Assembly (NCBI GenBank): GCA_937888905.1
Contig: CALATA010000022.1
Span: forward strand, 124,001 to 188,000
Reading direction: 5' to 3'
Length of the DNA: 64,000 nt
Origin: Terrimonas sp937888905
GTDB taxonomy: Bacteria > Bacteroidota > Bacteroidia > Chitinophagales > Chitinophagaceae
Position numbers and translations under genes: made by a program. The notes beneath the pieces were generated by a model that was not told where the DNA came from, did no database searches, and saw only the letters and a program-made list of their open reading frames with translations. The number at the start of each line of letters is the position of its first letter. The stretch's first letter is position 1. Below are positions 33,429 through 42,136 of the stretch, piece after piece.

Positions 33429-35291
33429 ATGTTTCCAGAATATGATGTTATAGTGGTAGGTGCCGGTCATGCCGGTTGTGAGGCGGCAGCGGCTGCAGCC
33501 AATCTTGGTTCCAAGGTTTTATTGGTGACTATGAATATGCAGACCATTGCCCAAATGAGTTGTAATCCGGCCATGGGAGGAATTGCAAAAGGACAAATCG
33601 TCCGTGAGATCGATGCCCTCGGAGGTTACTCGGGTATTGTTACGGACAAAAGCATGATCCAGTTCCGCATGCTCAATCGTTCAAAGGGGCCCGCCATGTG
33701 GAGTCCCCGTACGCAAAACGACCGGATGCTTTTCGCTGCTACCTGGAGAGAGATGCTCGAACAAACGCCGAACGTAGACTTTTACCAGGACATGGTAAAA
33801 GGCCTCGTCATCAAAGACGGCAAAGCGCAGGGAGTAATTACGGGGTTAGGCCATGAGATCAAATCAAAAGCAGTAGTACTTACCAACGGAACTTTTCTTA
33901 ACGGCATTATCCATATCGGAGAAAAGAACTTCGGAGGTGGTCGCGCCGCGGAAAAAGCAGCCACTGGTATAACAGAACAACTGGTTTCCTTAGGCTTCGA
34001 AAGCGACCGGCTTAAAACAGGAACGCCCCCCCGGGTGGATGGACGAAGCCTCGATTATTCAAAAATGGAAGAACAACCTGGTGATGACGACATCAGCGGG
34101 TTCTCCTATCTGCCTGTTCCAAAACCAGCTAAACAGGTTTCGTGCTGGATCACTTATACCAATAATAAAGTACATGATATTCTGAAAACCGGCTTCGACA
34201 GAAGTCCCATGTTCGCCGGGCGGATCGACGGTGTTGGTCCCCGGTATTGCCCGAGTATTGAAGACAAGATCAACCGTTTCGCAGAGCGTGAACGCCACCA
34301 GATTTTTGTAGAACCGGAAGGATGGAATACAGTTGAAATCTATGTAAATGGATTTTCAACTTCACTACCCGAGGATGTACAATACGAAGCGCTTCGTATA
34401 ATCCCTGGGTTTGAGAATGTCCGTATTTTCCGGCCAGGGTATGCTATCGAGTACGATTACTTCCCACCAACGCAGCTTAAACACACATTAGAAACCAAAT
34501 TAATATCTAATCTGTTTTTTGCAGGACAAATAAACGGTACTACCGGCTATGAAGAAGCAGCTTGCCAGGGCTTGATGGCAGGGATCAATGCGCACCAAAA
34601 AACAAAGGAACTCGATCCACTGATTCTTCAAAGAAGTCAGGCTTATATCGGGGTGCTCATCGACGACCTGATCAGCAAAGGAACTGAAGAACCTTACCGC
34701 ATGTTTACTTCGCGTGCGGAGTTCCGTACATTGCTTCGCCAAGATAATGCAGACATAAGACTAACCGGACTGAGTCACGCGATCGGTCTCGCGTCGGATG
34801 AAAGAATGGAAAGGCTGACCCAAAAAGAAACTGCCGTACAGCAAATAAAAAAACTACTTCACGATATTCAGCTAGAGCCGGAAGAAATCAACGGCTATCT
34901 TCTCTCTCTCGACTCTTCTCCGATTTCCGAAAAACAACGCGCAGAGAAAATTCTTCTCCGGCCAAATGTTGGCCTGGCCGAATTAATCGATAACGTTCCC
35001 AAACTTGCAGAACACCTCAATTCATTCAACAACGAAGCGCTGGAACAATCGGCCATCCAAATCAAGTACGATACCTATATCCAGAAGGAGCGTGATCTTG
35101 TAAACAGGATGAGTCAATTGGAAAACCTGGAAATACCTGATAGTTTCGACTATTTCAAAATACCGGCTCTCGGTAATGAAGCCCGTGAAAAACTGCTCCG
35201 CGTAAAGCCGCGTACTTTAGGGCAGGCGAGTCGCATCTCCGGTATCAATCCCAGTGATGTGCAGATACTGATGGTATACATGGGAAGATAA
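33429..35291 (+). CDS. mnmG: tRNA uridine-5-carboxymethylaminomethyl modification enzyme MnmG
   Basis: A FAD enzyme that works with MnmE to modify U34 of several tRNAs. The 620-residue protein has the N-terminal VIVVGAGHAGCEAAAAAANL Rossmann motif. NPAMGGIAKGQIVREIDALG and GTPPRVDGRSLDYSKMEEQP are MnmG-specific segments. GQINGTTGYEEAACQGL is the second family signature, and a C-terminal helical domain follows. The frame extends upstream to 33348 across a parS-like site. The ATG at 33429 gives the standard length and follows a -7 motif, so it is preferred. mnmG (gidA) is often found close to chromosomal origins. Confidence 0.97.
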   Translation: MFPEYDVIVVGAGHAGCEAAAAAANLGSKVLLVTMNMQTIAQMSCNPAMGGIAKGQIVREIDALGGYSGIVTDKSMIQFRMLNRSKGPAMWSPRTQNDRMLFAATWREMLEQTPNVDFYQDMVKGLVIKDGKAQGVITGLGHEIKSKAVVLTNGTFLNGIIHIGEKNFGGGRAAEKAATGITEQLVSLGFESDRLKTGTPPRVDGRSLDYSKMEEQPGDDDISGFSYLPVPKPAKQVSCWITYTNNKVHDILKTGFDRSPMFAGRIDGVGPRYCPSIEDKINRFAERERHQIFVEPEGWNTVEIYVNGFSTSLPEDVQYEALRIIPGFENVRIFRPGYAIEYDYFPPTQLKHTLETKLISNLFFAGQINGTTGYEEAACQGLMAGINAHQKTKELDPLILQRSQAYIGVLIDDLISKGTEEPYRMFTSRAEFRTLLRQDNADIRLTGLSHAIGLASDERMERLTQKETAVQQIKKLLHDIQLEPEEINGYLLSLDSSPISEKQRAEKILLRPNVGLAELIDNVPKLAEHLNSFNNEALEQSAIQIKYDTYIQKERDLVNRMSQLENLEIPDSFDYFKIPALGNEAREKLLRVKPRTLGQASRISGINPSDVQILMVYMGR

Positions 35292-35335
35292 GAATACCCT
35301 AACAAATCAAGCTTCTTTACCTGCGGCATTAATAT

Positions 35336-35343
35336 TAGTTTTG
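35336..35343 (+). promoter_or_regulatory. -7 promoter motif TAGTTTTG before the T9SS type B gene
   Basis: It matches TAnnTTTG and ends 18 bases before the ATG at 35362. An in-frame TTG at 35341 lies within the motif and is therefore unlikely as the start. Confidence 0.45.
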
Positions 35344-35361
35344 CCGTTTGCACCGAACGTC

Positions 35362-37743
35362 ATGTTTAAGCCATTCCGGACATCGAGGTTATTGCTGCTT
35401 GGCCTGATCTTTCTTACAGGATTGATCGTTCCGACATATATATATGGACAATGTCCGACGCGGATCAGTTCATTTCCTTATACGGAAAGTTTTGAAACAA
35501 GTGACGGTAACTGGGTTACAGGCGGTACGGCATCGGACTGGGCCTGGGGTACGCCGGTCAAATCAATTATTAATCGCGCCGGTTCGGGCTCCAGATGTTG
35601 GATTACTGGTGGGCTCTTCGATAACTTCTACAATAACGGCGAGGCCTCCTGGCTCCGAAGCCCTTGTTTTGATTTTACAAACGTGACGCATCCCTTTATA
35701 GCATTCAAAGTTTTCTGGGAAATCGAGCGGATCTGGGATGGTGCCGGTTTTCAATATTCATTGGATAATGGCGTCACCTGGACCACTGCCGGATCCGCAG
35801 GAGATCCAACAAATTGTCTAAATGAAAACTGGTTCAATTATCCAACCATCAGAGGGCTTAGTCCGCTGGGTTCAACCACGGCGGGATGGAGCGGCAACAG
35901 TCGCCCTACACAGGGAAGCTGCCAGGGCGGTTTCGGTAGCAACGGCTGGGTTACAGCAAAACATACTTTCCCGAATCTCGCCGGTCAGGCTTCTGTTGTT
36001 TTCCGTTTTACGTTTGGTGCCGGTACAACCTGTAACAACTTCAATGGTTTTGCAATAGATGATATCTTCATAGGTGAAGCACCTGTTAACCAGGCATCCT
36101 TTACCTACACGTGTACAGGTAATCAGCAAGTATCTTTCACGAATACGTCCACTCCCTGCCCCACTAACATTCAGTGGAACTTTGGTGATCCTTCAACGGG
36201 AGCCGCCAACACATCTTCGGACGCAAATCCATCACATCTTTTTTCCGGCGGCGGTACATATACGGTAACCCTTACAGTCGGTGGTCCGGATAATGCCTCT
36301 TCAACAACCACGCAAAACATTACTGTTCTTGAAGCAGACGGTGTTGAAGTAACGCCTGTTTCTTGTAATGGCGCCAGTGACGCAACAGCATCAGTAACCG
36401 TGATCGGCGCCAACGCTCCGCTTAGCTACAATTGGTCGACAACACCTGCGCAGAATACGCTCAATGCAACAAATCTTTCAGCCGGAAATTATACCGTAAC
36501 GGTATCAAGTAACAATGCTTGTCCCGCCAGCTCCACCATTACATTTTTCGATCCTCCGGCAATTACACATACGGCCACAACCGTAGCTCCGGCTTGCAAC
36601 ACGGCAAACGGGTCCATCGATCTTGCCGTGACCGGTGGCACTCCCGGTTATACCTACTCCTGGTCTCCCAATGTAAGTACAGGTTCGCGTGCAGACAATA
36701 TTCGTTCAGGCACCTATACCATTACTATTACCGACTCCCGCAACTGTACACACACGGCTACGGTAATATTGAATGACCAAAATGCTCCGGTGATTACCGG
36801 GCAATCTTCCACAAATGTTTCGTGTTTCAACGGAACAAATGGAAGTATCACAACCACCATCAGTGGTGGTACTCCTGGCTATACCTATAGCTGGTCTCCG
36901 TCTGGTGGAGTACAGGCAAATGCAACAAATCTTTCCGCCGGCACTTATACATTAACCGCGCGTGACCAATCAGGGTGCATCGCCCAATACACACAAACCA
37001 TCACACAACCTGCGGCTGCGTTATCCGTAACCACCTCAGTTGTTGATGCTACTTGTGGTAATAGCAATGGAAGTATACAAACAAATGCAACGGGTGGAAC
37101 TACTCCTTATCAATATACCTGGACTCCATCAACCATAACCGGAGCATCTCCTTCGAATTTATCTCCGGGTAATTATACAGTTACCATCACAGATGCTAAT
37201 AACTGTACAACCAGTACACCGGTACTTACCGTACAAAATAGAGGGTCGATTGCTCCACTCGATTTAGGGCGGGACACAACGCTTTGCTTTGGTGAAACTT
37301 TGTTGTTATCCCCGTCAGGAAACTATCAATCTTATCTTTGGCAAGATGGTTCAACGGGTTCAACATTTCTTGTCTCTGAACCAGGAAACTATTCGCTCCT
37401 CGTCGAATCAACTGATGGATGTCAAACATCTGACGCCATAATAGTACAGGTCAATCCTGCCTGCAACGCTATCTATTTTCCAACGGCTTTTACACCTAAC
37501 AATGATGGCCGCAATGATTTGTTCGGACCTATTGGTAATCTTGCCGGCTTATCGCACTATCAATTTTCCATTTACAATCGTTGGGGACAAAGGATCTTCC
37601 TTACCAATGACCCTTATAAAAAATGGGATGGGCGGGTACAGGGAACAACATCTTCGTCTACTGTTTATACCTGGTTTGCGCGCTTCTCATTAAATGGTGC
37701 TGCTCCAGAAATCCGAAAAGGAACAATACTGCTGATACGATAA
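35362..37743 (+). CDS. Large secreted adhesin-like protein, T9SS type B sorting domain
   Basis: A 793-residue secreted or cell-surface protein. The signal peptide covers about 1-30. Residues about 31-240 form an aromatic, Gly-rich beta-sandwich-like region (FPYTESFET and on, MAM-like). A PKD domain (about 245-325) contains WNFGDPSTG. Four SprB-type repeats follow (about 325-400, 400-473, 474-553 and 554-625), each with a GGTPGYTYSW-like strand and a SAGTYT or SPGNYTVT turn. The C-terminal about 90 residues (FPTAFTPNNDGRNDLFGP through KGTILLIR) are the gliding-motility-associated T9SS type B domain, which directs export and surface attachment. It is transcribed alone after mnmG. Confidence 0.9.
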   Translation: MFKPFRTSRLLLLGLIFLTGLIVPTYIYGQCPTRISSFPYTESFETSDGNWVTGGTASDWAWGTPVKSIINRAGSGSRCWITGGLFDNFYNNGEASWLRSPCFDFTNVTHPFIAFKVFWEIERIWDGAGFQYSLDNGVTWTTAGSAGDPTNCLNENWFNYPTIRGLSPLGSTTAGWSGNSRPTQGSCQGGFGSNGWVTAKHTFPNLAGQASVVFRFTFGAGTTCNNFNGFAIDDIFIGEAPVNQASFTYTCTGNQQVSFTNTSTPCPTNIQWNFGDPSTGAANTSSDANPSHLFSGGGTYTVTLTVGGPDNASSTTTQNITVLEADGVEVTPVSCNGASDATASVTVIGANAPLSYNWSTTPAQNTLNATNLSAGNYTVTVSSNNACPASSTITFFDPPAITHTATTVAPACNTANGSIDLAVTGGTPGYTYSWSPNVSTGSRADNIRSGTYTITITDSRNCTHTATVILNDQNAPVITGQSSTNVSCFNGTNGSITTTISGGTPGYTYSWSPSGGVQANATNLSAGTYTLTARDQSGCIAQYTQTITQPAAALSVTTSVVDATCGNSNGSIQTNATGGTTPYQYTWTPSTITGASPSNLSPGNYTVTITDANNCTTSTPVLTVQNRGSIAPLDLGRDTTLCFGETLLLSPSGNYQSYLWQDGSTGSTFLVSEPGNYSLLVESTDGCQTSDAIIVQVNPACNAIYFPTAFTPNNDGRNDLFGPIGNLAGLSHYQFSIYNRWGQRIFLTNDPYKKWDGRVQGTTSSSTVYTWFARFSLNGAAPEIRKGTILLIR

Positions 37744-37871
37744 AAGCAAAACTAACTTACCGGGAACGTGAAAGCCGTATAATAAACGGGTAATAAAATC
37801 AAAAAACATAAGTATTTATAACACGGCTATCGTTATGGCCTCTCCGATATTTGTCCTGCCAATCAATAGCT

Positions 37872-38297
37872 ATGGACTATACCGGAATCTGTTTATATTG
37901 TAATGAGCCGCTACGTGGACGGGCAGATAAAAAATTCTGCGACGATCAATGCCGTAATAATCACAACAACCAACGTAAGATCGCCGCCAATCCTTTCGTT
38001 CGTCACATCAATCAGATCCTTCACCGCAACCGACGCATACTTGAAAAATTTTTGCGCGGCCGGGTAAGTCATGTAAGAATTGAAAAGGCTTTGCTCGATA
38101 GCACGGGTTTCAACTTTCAATACCACACCCATCTTCTATCGCCCGTTGCGGATCAACCCGCTATCCGATTCTGCTATGAGTTTGGTTTCTGTGTTATGGG
38201 GAATGAAGTAATTCTCGTGAAACAGGAACACATTCTGCCGGGGTCGGTCGATGAAGTAAATGTCTTCGATCCGGTCAAAAAACGGAAAACACAGTAG
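37872..38297 (+). CDS. Small zinc-ribbon protein of unknown function
   Basis: A 141-residue protein with an N-terminal zinc-finger pattern CLYCNEPLRGRADKKFCDDQC (CxxC then CxxxC, residues about 6-26). A basic helical segment follows, then a beta-rich C-terminus. Similar small zinc-ribbon proteins are common in Bacteroidota, with no known function. It may bind nucleic acid. Start at the ATG of MDYTGICLYC; a further in-frame start 21 bases upstream adds nothing recognisable. It lies between the T9SS cargo gene and an AT-rich orphan gene. Confidence 0.7.
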   Translation: MDYTGICLYCNEPLRGRADKKFCDDQCRNNHNNQRKIAANPFVRHINQILHRNRRILEKFLRGRVSHVRIEKALLDSTGFNFQYHTHLLSPVADQPAIRFCYEFGFCVMGNEVILVKQEHILPGSVDEVNVFDPVKKRKTQ

Positions 38298-38473
38298 ATC
38301 AGGTAGCACATCCAAAAAATATCATTGGGTCTGTTCGAAGCATTATAATGAACTAGATATCTGAAAAGCAATTTTTATGTTTGAGAAGTCACTACTACAA
38401 GCCAATCAATGTTGGCTCTTTCGCTCTTTGTCATTTCCTACAAGCCAGACTTCTCAAGTCTAATTTGAACATC

Positions 38474-39061
38474 ATGAGTCACCAAGAAGAATCAGCAGAA
38501 CAAGATGCGAAGGAATTTCCTAAAAAAAGAAAAAGGATACAACCCCGTCCGCGGTTGAATAACTCTATAGAAGACCCTTTTGAACTGAAAGAAAATAAGA
38601 GTTCGCACAAAGCAAGAAGAATTTTCAGCGAAGAAGAAAATATTCGCGTAGAACTATGGTTTGACAAGCATTATATAGATAGGGATCAGCATGGAGATGA
38701 TTTTGGAATGCGTGATGGAATCGATAATAATACTGTAGAAAACCTTGTTAGACGAGCATTAAAACACATGATATTGTATAGCAATTTAGTAAAGGGATTT
38801 AGCTTTCTAAACCGAAATTTACAACATCATGAAAGACCATTGCGAATTGTGTTACAAGAGCAAACCGGCCCTGGACTTCTTAATGTAGTTATTGAAGCCC
38901 ATTATTTAGATATTGGAAAATATGAGATAACAGTTAAAACCGCAATGTGTAAAGACGACTATTACCTTTCCGATAACCAATATGCTATTGAATTGGATGG
39001 TGACGGTTCAATTTTGAAAAAAAAAGACCTAAGAGTTATAAGAGAAGTGAGCCGCATTTAG
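38474..39061 (+). CDS. AT-rich orphan protein, no recognised family
   Basis: A 195-residue protein I do not recognise. The first 60 residues are charged and probably disordered (KKRKRIQPRPRLNN, then Glu/Lys-rich). The rest looks like a compact alpha/beta domain. There is no signal peptide, membrane segment or catalytic motif visible. Codon use is clearly more AT-rich than in its neighbours, which suggests recent acquisition. A strong terminator follows at 39176-39200, and a partial tRNA copy plus intact tRNA-Phe lie just beyond. I chose the ATG at 38474; the frame extends upstream to 38381 without a clear reason to use it. Confidence 0.6.
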   Translation: MSHQEESAEQDAKEFPKKRKRIQPRPRLNNSIEDPFELKENKSSHKARRIFSEEENIRVELWFDKHYIDRDQHGDDFGMRDGIDNNTVENLVRRALKHMILYSNLVKGFSFLNRNLQHHERPLRIVLQEQTGPGLLNVVIEAHYLDIGKYEITVKTAMCKDDYYLSDNQYAIELDGDGSILKKKDLRVIREVSRI

Positions 39062-39175
39062 CTTGTTTGTTTCAAGCCAACTTTGTAACTTCGTACTCAA
39101 GATATTTAATAAGACAGGGTAAGCATCTGGGAAGCCAAAGGCAGGATTCTTAACTGGGAAGTCTTATTAACTTAT

Positions 39176-39205
39176 AAGGGCCGCAAATTTTGCGGCCCTT
39201 AGTTT
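39176..39205 (+). terminator. Rho-independent terminator after the AT-rich orphan gene
   Basis: A perfect 11-bp stem (AAGGGCCGCAA with TTGCGGCCCTT) has a 3-base loop and is followed by AGTTTT. It lies 114 bases after the stop. The rest of the stretch 39062-39448 holds only this hairpin, the partial tRNA copy and the tRNA terminator. Confidence 0.8.
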
Positions 39206-39312
39206 TGGAATAAATGCAAGTCATTTTCACACAACGTATTTCAGTTCTCTATTGCCGAATTGGAGATTCTTAAATGGCTTAAAAAAGACATTATCTCTTT
39301 GCTTATCACCGG

Positions 39313-39345
39313 CTTTCCGTGGTGGAGGGCGGGTTCGAACCGCCG
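39313..39345 (-). pseudogene. Partial tRNA copy (3' T-arm and acceptor end only)
   Basis: These 33 bases are 30/33 identical to 39442-39474, the 3' end of the adjacent tRNA-Phe and its flank. Read on the minus strand, they carry a full T-arm (GGCGG-TTCGAAC-CCGCC) and an acceptor 3' strand CTCCACCA. The expected D-arm, anticodon arm and 5' acceptor strand (GGTGGAG) are missing upstream. It may be a decayed tRNA or the scar of an element that integrated at a tRNA 3' end. Confidence 0.6.
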
Positions 39346-39415
39346 GCGCGCCAAAGGCGGATACGGCCCCATCCACTCCTCCTGACATAGAAACTTTTCA
39401 CTCACTTTCTACCAT

Positions 39416-39440
39416 AAAAAAACCCGGCATTTCTGCCGGG
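39416..39440 (-). terminator. Rho-independent terminator of tRNA-Phe
   Basis: On the minus strand CCCGGCA-GAAA-TGCCGGG is followed by seven T residues, just 8 bases beyond the tRNA 3' end. Confidence 0.8.
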
Positions 39441-39448
39441 CCTTTCCG

Positions 39449-39521
39449 TGGTGTGGGGCGGGATCGAACCGCCGACACAAGGATTTTCAGTCCTTTGCTC
39501 TACCAACTGAGCTACCGCACC
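39449..39521 (-). tRNA. tRNA-Phe (GAA)
   Basis: A 73-nt cloverleaf on the minus strand. Acceptor GGTGCGG/CCACACC, D-arm GCTC-AGTTGGTA-GAGC, anticodon arm AAGGA-CTGAAAA-TCCTT with anticodon GAA, variable loop GTGTC, T-arm GGCGG-TTCGATC-CCGCC, discriminator A73. CCA is not encoded. Position 5 (C) faces A68, a mismatch in the acceptor stem. A terminator follows directly. Confidence 0.93.
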
Positions 39522-39602
39522 ATCCTTCCGCAAGAGCGGAGCGCAAAAATAGCCGTTTTTTCGGAAAAAAGACATTTCCACACCCTTTTTTCCAATAGTT
39601 TT

Positions 39603-41867
39603 TTACATTCCGTATTCACTTAAGAACTTGATCCGCATGATCTTCAACTGCTCCCAGTTGAAATCAAATTCTGCCAGTTCCTCCAAAGCCACCTGCAGCG
39701 AAGAAGTCTCACATCCCTTGAAATATTCGATGATCTCTTCCTGCTCATGCTCATCCAACATCTCGTCAATCGCATAATCCAATTTCAACCTGGTCCCGCT
39801 CGCCGCGATCGTTTCCATTTCCTCCAGCATCTCATCCATCCGCCAACCCTTGTTCCTGGCAATCGTTTCAAGAGAAACCTTCTTATCCGTATTCTGAATG
39901 ATATATACTTTATTCCCACTTTTATTCACCACACTCTTCATCACAAAATCATCGGGGCGTGTGATCTGGTTTTCCTCCACATATCGCGCTACCATTTCCA
40001 CAAAAGGCTTTCCGTAACGGATCGCTTTACCCTTGCTTACACCCTGGCATTTTTCCAGATCGGTTACACTCATCGGGAACATGGTCGCCATGTCTTGCAA
40101 GGACGATTCAAGGAATATCACAAACGGAGGAAGGTTCTTTTTCTTCGCCTCCTTCTGCCGCAATTCCTTCAACATTTCAAACAGTTTCTCATCAGTAGCG
40201 GCACCGGTACTTGTTTCAACTACTTCCTCGTCATCTTCATCGGCGTCCTTGTACAGGTTGTTCAGTACGACGGAGAAACTCTTCGGCTTCTTCAGGAATG
40301 CTTCACCCTTCTTCGTCAGTTTCAACACACCGTATTCCTCTATATCCTTCGTCAACAATCCGCCCAACAACATCTGACGGATCAGTGAGTTCCAGTAAAA
40401 ACCATCTTTATCATTTCCACTCGCAAATACTTCTATTCCTTCGTGGCGGAACATCTGGATCTGCGGTGTCAGTTTTCCACTTATAATCTGCACTACATAT
40501 TCAGTGGCAAATCTTTCATCCAGCGCTTTAACGGCTTTCAACACCAATTGTGCTTCTGTTTTTGCTTCCAGCTTTTCTTTCGGTTGCTTACAGTTATCAC
40601 ATTGTCCGCAATTCTCCTGCTCATATTCCTCACCGAAATAACTCATCAATACTTTACGGCGGCAGACTCCGGTTTCGGCAAATCCAACCGTCTCATTGAT
40701 CAGTTGCGCGCCAACTTCGCGTTCACTTAATGGCTTATCACGCATCAAATGTTCGAGTTTACTCACATCCTTGTGTGAATAATACAGCACACATTTTCCT
40801 TCCAGTCCATCACGACCTGCACGGCCGGTTTCCTGGTAGTAGTTTTCTATTGATTTGGGAATATTATAGTGGATAACGAATCGAATATCCGGTTTGTCGA
40901 TACCCATGCCGAATGCAATCGTAGCACAGATCACCTGCACATCTTCACTGAGAAACTGATCCTGTCTCTCTGCACGCAGTTTAGCATCCAGACCTGCATG
41001 ATAGGCAACCGCTTTTATACCGTTTGCTTCAAGCAATGCCGCCATTTCTTCGGTGGTCTTGCGGTTCAATGTATAAATAATACCGCTCTTCTTCTTCATG
41101 CTTTTGATAAAGCGGACAATACTTTCGTTGGTCTGATTCTTCTTGATCTTCGGCAGTACTTCGTAATAAAGATTGGGTCTGTTGAAGGAAGAGATAAAGA
41201 TGTTGGGTTCACGCAGATCGAGGTTCTTTGTGATATCGCTTTGCACTTTGGGTGTGGCTGTTGCGGTCAGGGCAATTACCGGTGCATCGGGATTGATCTG
41301 AATCATCATCTCACGAAGGCGGCGGTATTCGGGCCGGAAATCGTGTCCCCATTCCGAAATACAGTGTGCTTCGTCAACCGCGAAAAATGATATTTTAAGA
41401 TCGGAGAAAAATTCAAGGTTCTCTTGTTTGGTGAGTGTTTCCGGTGCCACGTACAACATTTTCGTACGTCCGGTAAGCAGGTCGTCATGAACTTCCTTGA
41501 TCTCTTTTTTTGAAAGTGTAGAGTTAAGAAAATGCGCTACTTCGTCATTGCTTGAATAGCCTCTTACCAGGTCAACCTGGTTTTTCATCAGCGCAATAAG
41601 TGGGGACACAATAATTGCCACGCCTTCACTAACCATAGCGGGCAGTTGATAACAAAGGCTTTTACCGCCGCCGGTGGGCATGATCACGAAAGTATCGTGC
41701 CCGGCCAACAGTGATTCAATCGCTTTCTCCTGCGTGCCTTTAAATTTATCGAATCCAAAATTCTCCTGTAATGCTTTGTGAAGATCGAATCGTTCTTTGG
41801 GTGCAGCAGCGTCCTTGCTCTTCAGTTTTTTGGAACCTGTGGTTCGCTTTTCGGTTGATATTGCCAT
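39603..41867 (-). CDS. recQ: ATP-dependent DNA helicase RecQ
   Basis: A 3'-5' DNA helicase for recombination and repair, 754 residues. After a Lys-rich N-terminal tail come the SF2 helicase motifs: MPTGGGKSLCYQLPA (Walker A), AVDEAHCISEWGHDFRPEYR (motif II and the RecQ aromatic loop), ALTATAT (III) and QETGRAGRDG (VI). A zinc-binding region with CRRKVLMSYFGE and CGQCDNC is followed by a winged-helix RQC domain and an HRDC-like domain near 600-680. The C-terminal tail adds about 70 residues. It is longer than E. coli RecQ (about 610) but normal for Bacteroidota. Confidence 0.95.
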   Translation of the reverse strand: MAISTEKRTTGSKKLKSKDAAAPKERFDLHKALQENFGFDKFKGTQEKAIESLLAGHDTFVIMPTGGGKSLCYQLPAMVSEGVAIIVSPLIALMKNQVDLVRGYSSNDEVAHFLNSTLSKKEIKEVHDDLLTGRTKMLYVAPETLTKQENLEFFSDLKISFFAVDEAHCISEWGHDFRPEYRRLREMMIQINPDAPVIALTATATPKVQSDITKNLDLREPNIFISSFNRPNLYYEVLPKIKKNQTNESIVRFIKSMKKKSGIIYTLNRKTTEEMAALLEANGIKAVAYHAGLDAKLRAERQDQFLSEDVQVICATIAFGMGIDKPDIRFVIHYNIPKSIENYYQETGRAGRDGLEGKCVLYYSHKDVSKLEHLMRDKPLSEREVGAQLINETVGFAETGVCRRKVLMSYFGEEYEQENCGQCDNCKQPKEKLEAKTEAQLVLKAVKALDERFATEYVVQIISGKLTPQIQMFRHEGIEVFASGNDKDGFYWNSLIRQMLLGGLLTKDIEEYGVLKLTKKGEAFLKKPKSFSVVLNNLYKDADEDDEEVVETSTGAATDEKLFEMLKELRQKEAKKKNLPPFVIFLESSLQDMATMFPMSVTDLEKCQGVSKGKAIRYGKPFVEMVARYVEENQITRPDDFVMKSVVNKSGNKVYIIQNTDKKVSLETIARNKGWRMDEMLEEMETIAASGTRLKLDYAIDEMLDEHEQEEIIEYFKGCETSSLQVALEELAEFDFNWEQLKIMRIKFLSEYGM

Positions 41868-42120
41868 TGCTCAGTTTTTCAATCGCACTTCTTCAGTGCC
41901 GACATAAGTAAGGTACTTAATTTTACCCGTTCATGCCATCCTTGCGGGTGGTGAGATTCATGAGGAAGGTTTAATACGTGACATTTGGCTGATTAGCCAG
42001 TGTGACGGGGCCCGTAACTAAGTGGGCAGCGAATTTACGAATCAAACACGGTTTATTCAAGTGCTGAATCGTTAAAATTAAGTACATCGATTGCGAAATT
42101 CTTTTCATGATAAATACGGT

Positions 42121-42128
42121 TAATTTTG
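42121..42128 (+). promoter_or_regulatory. -7 promoter motif TAATTTTG before kdsD
   Basis: It matches TAnnTTTG and ends 8 bases before the ATG at 42137. The in-frame ATG at 42107 lies upstream of this motif and is rejected as the start. The rest of the recQ-kdsD gap (41868-42136) shows no other clear feature. Confidence 0.5.
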
Positions 42129-42136
42129 TACTCTTC

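Noticed and set aside
36338..37236. Tandem DNA repeat in the T9SS type B gene
   Set aside because: The four SprB-type repeats are similar as protein domains but diverged as DNA, so no tandem nucleotide repeat is called.
39346..39400. Complete second tRNA continuing from the partial T-arm
   Set aside because: No D-arm, anticodon arm or matching 5' acceptor strand could be folded upstream of the T-arm.
39252..39623. Possible protein spanning the tRNA region (RDRTADTRIFSPLLYQLSYR-type peptide)
   Set aside because: This peptide is the classic translation of an antisense tRNA gene and is not a real protein.
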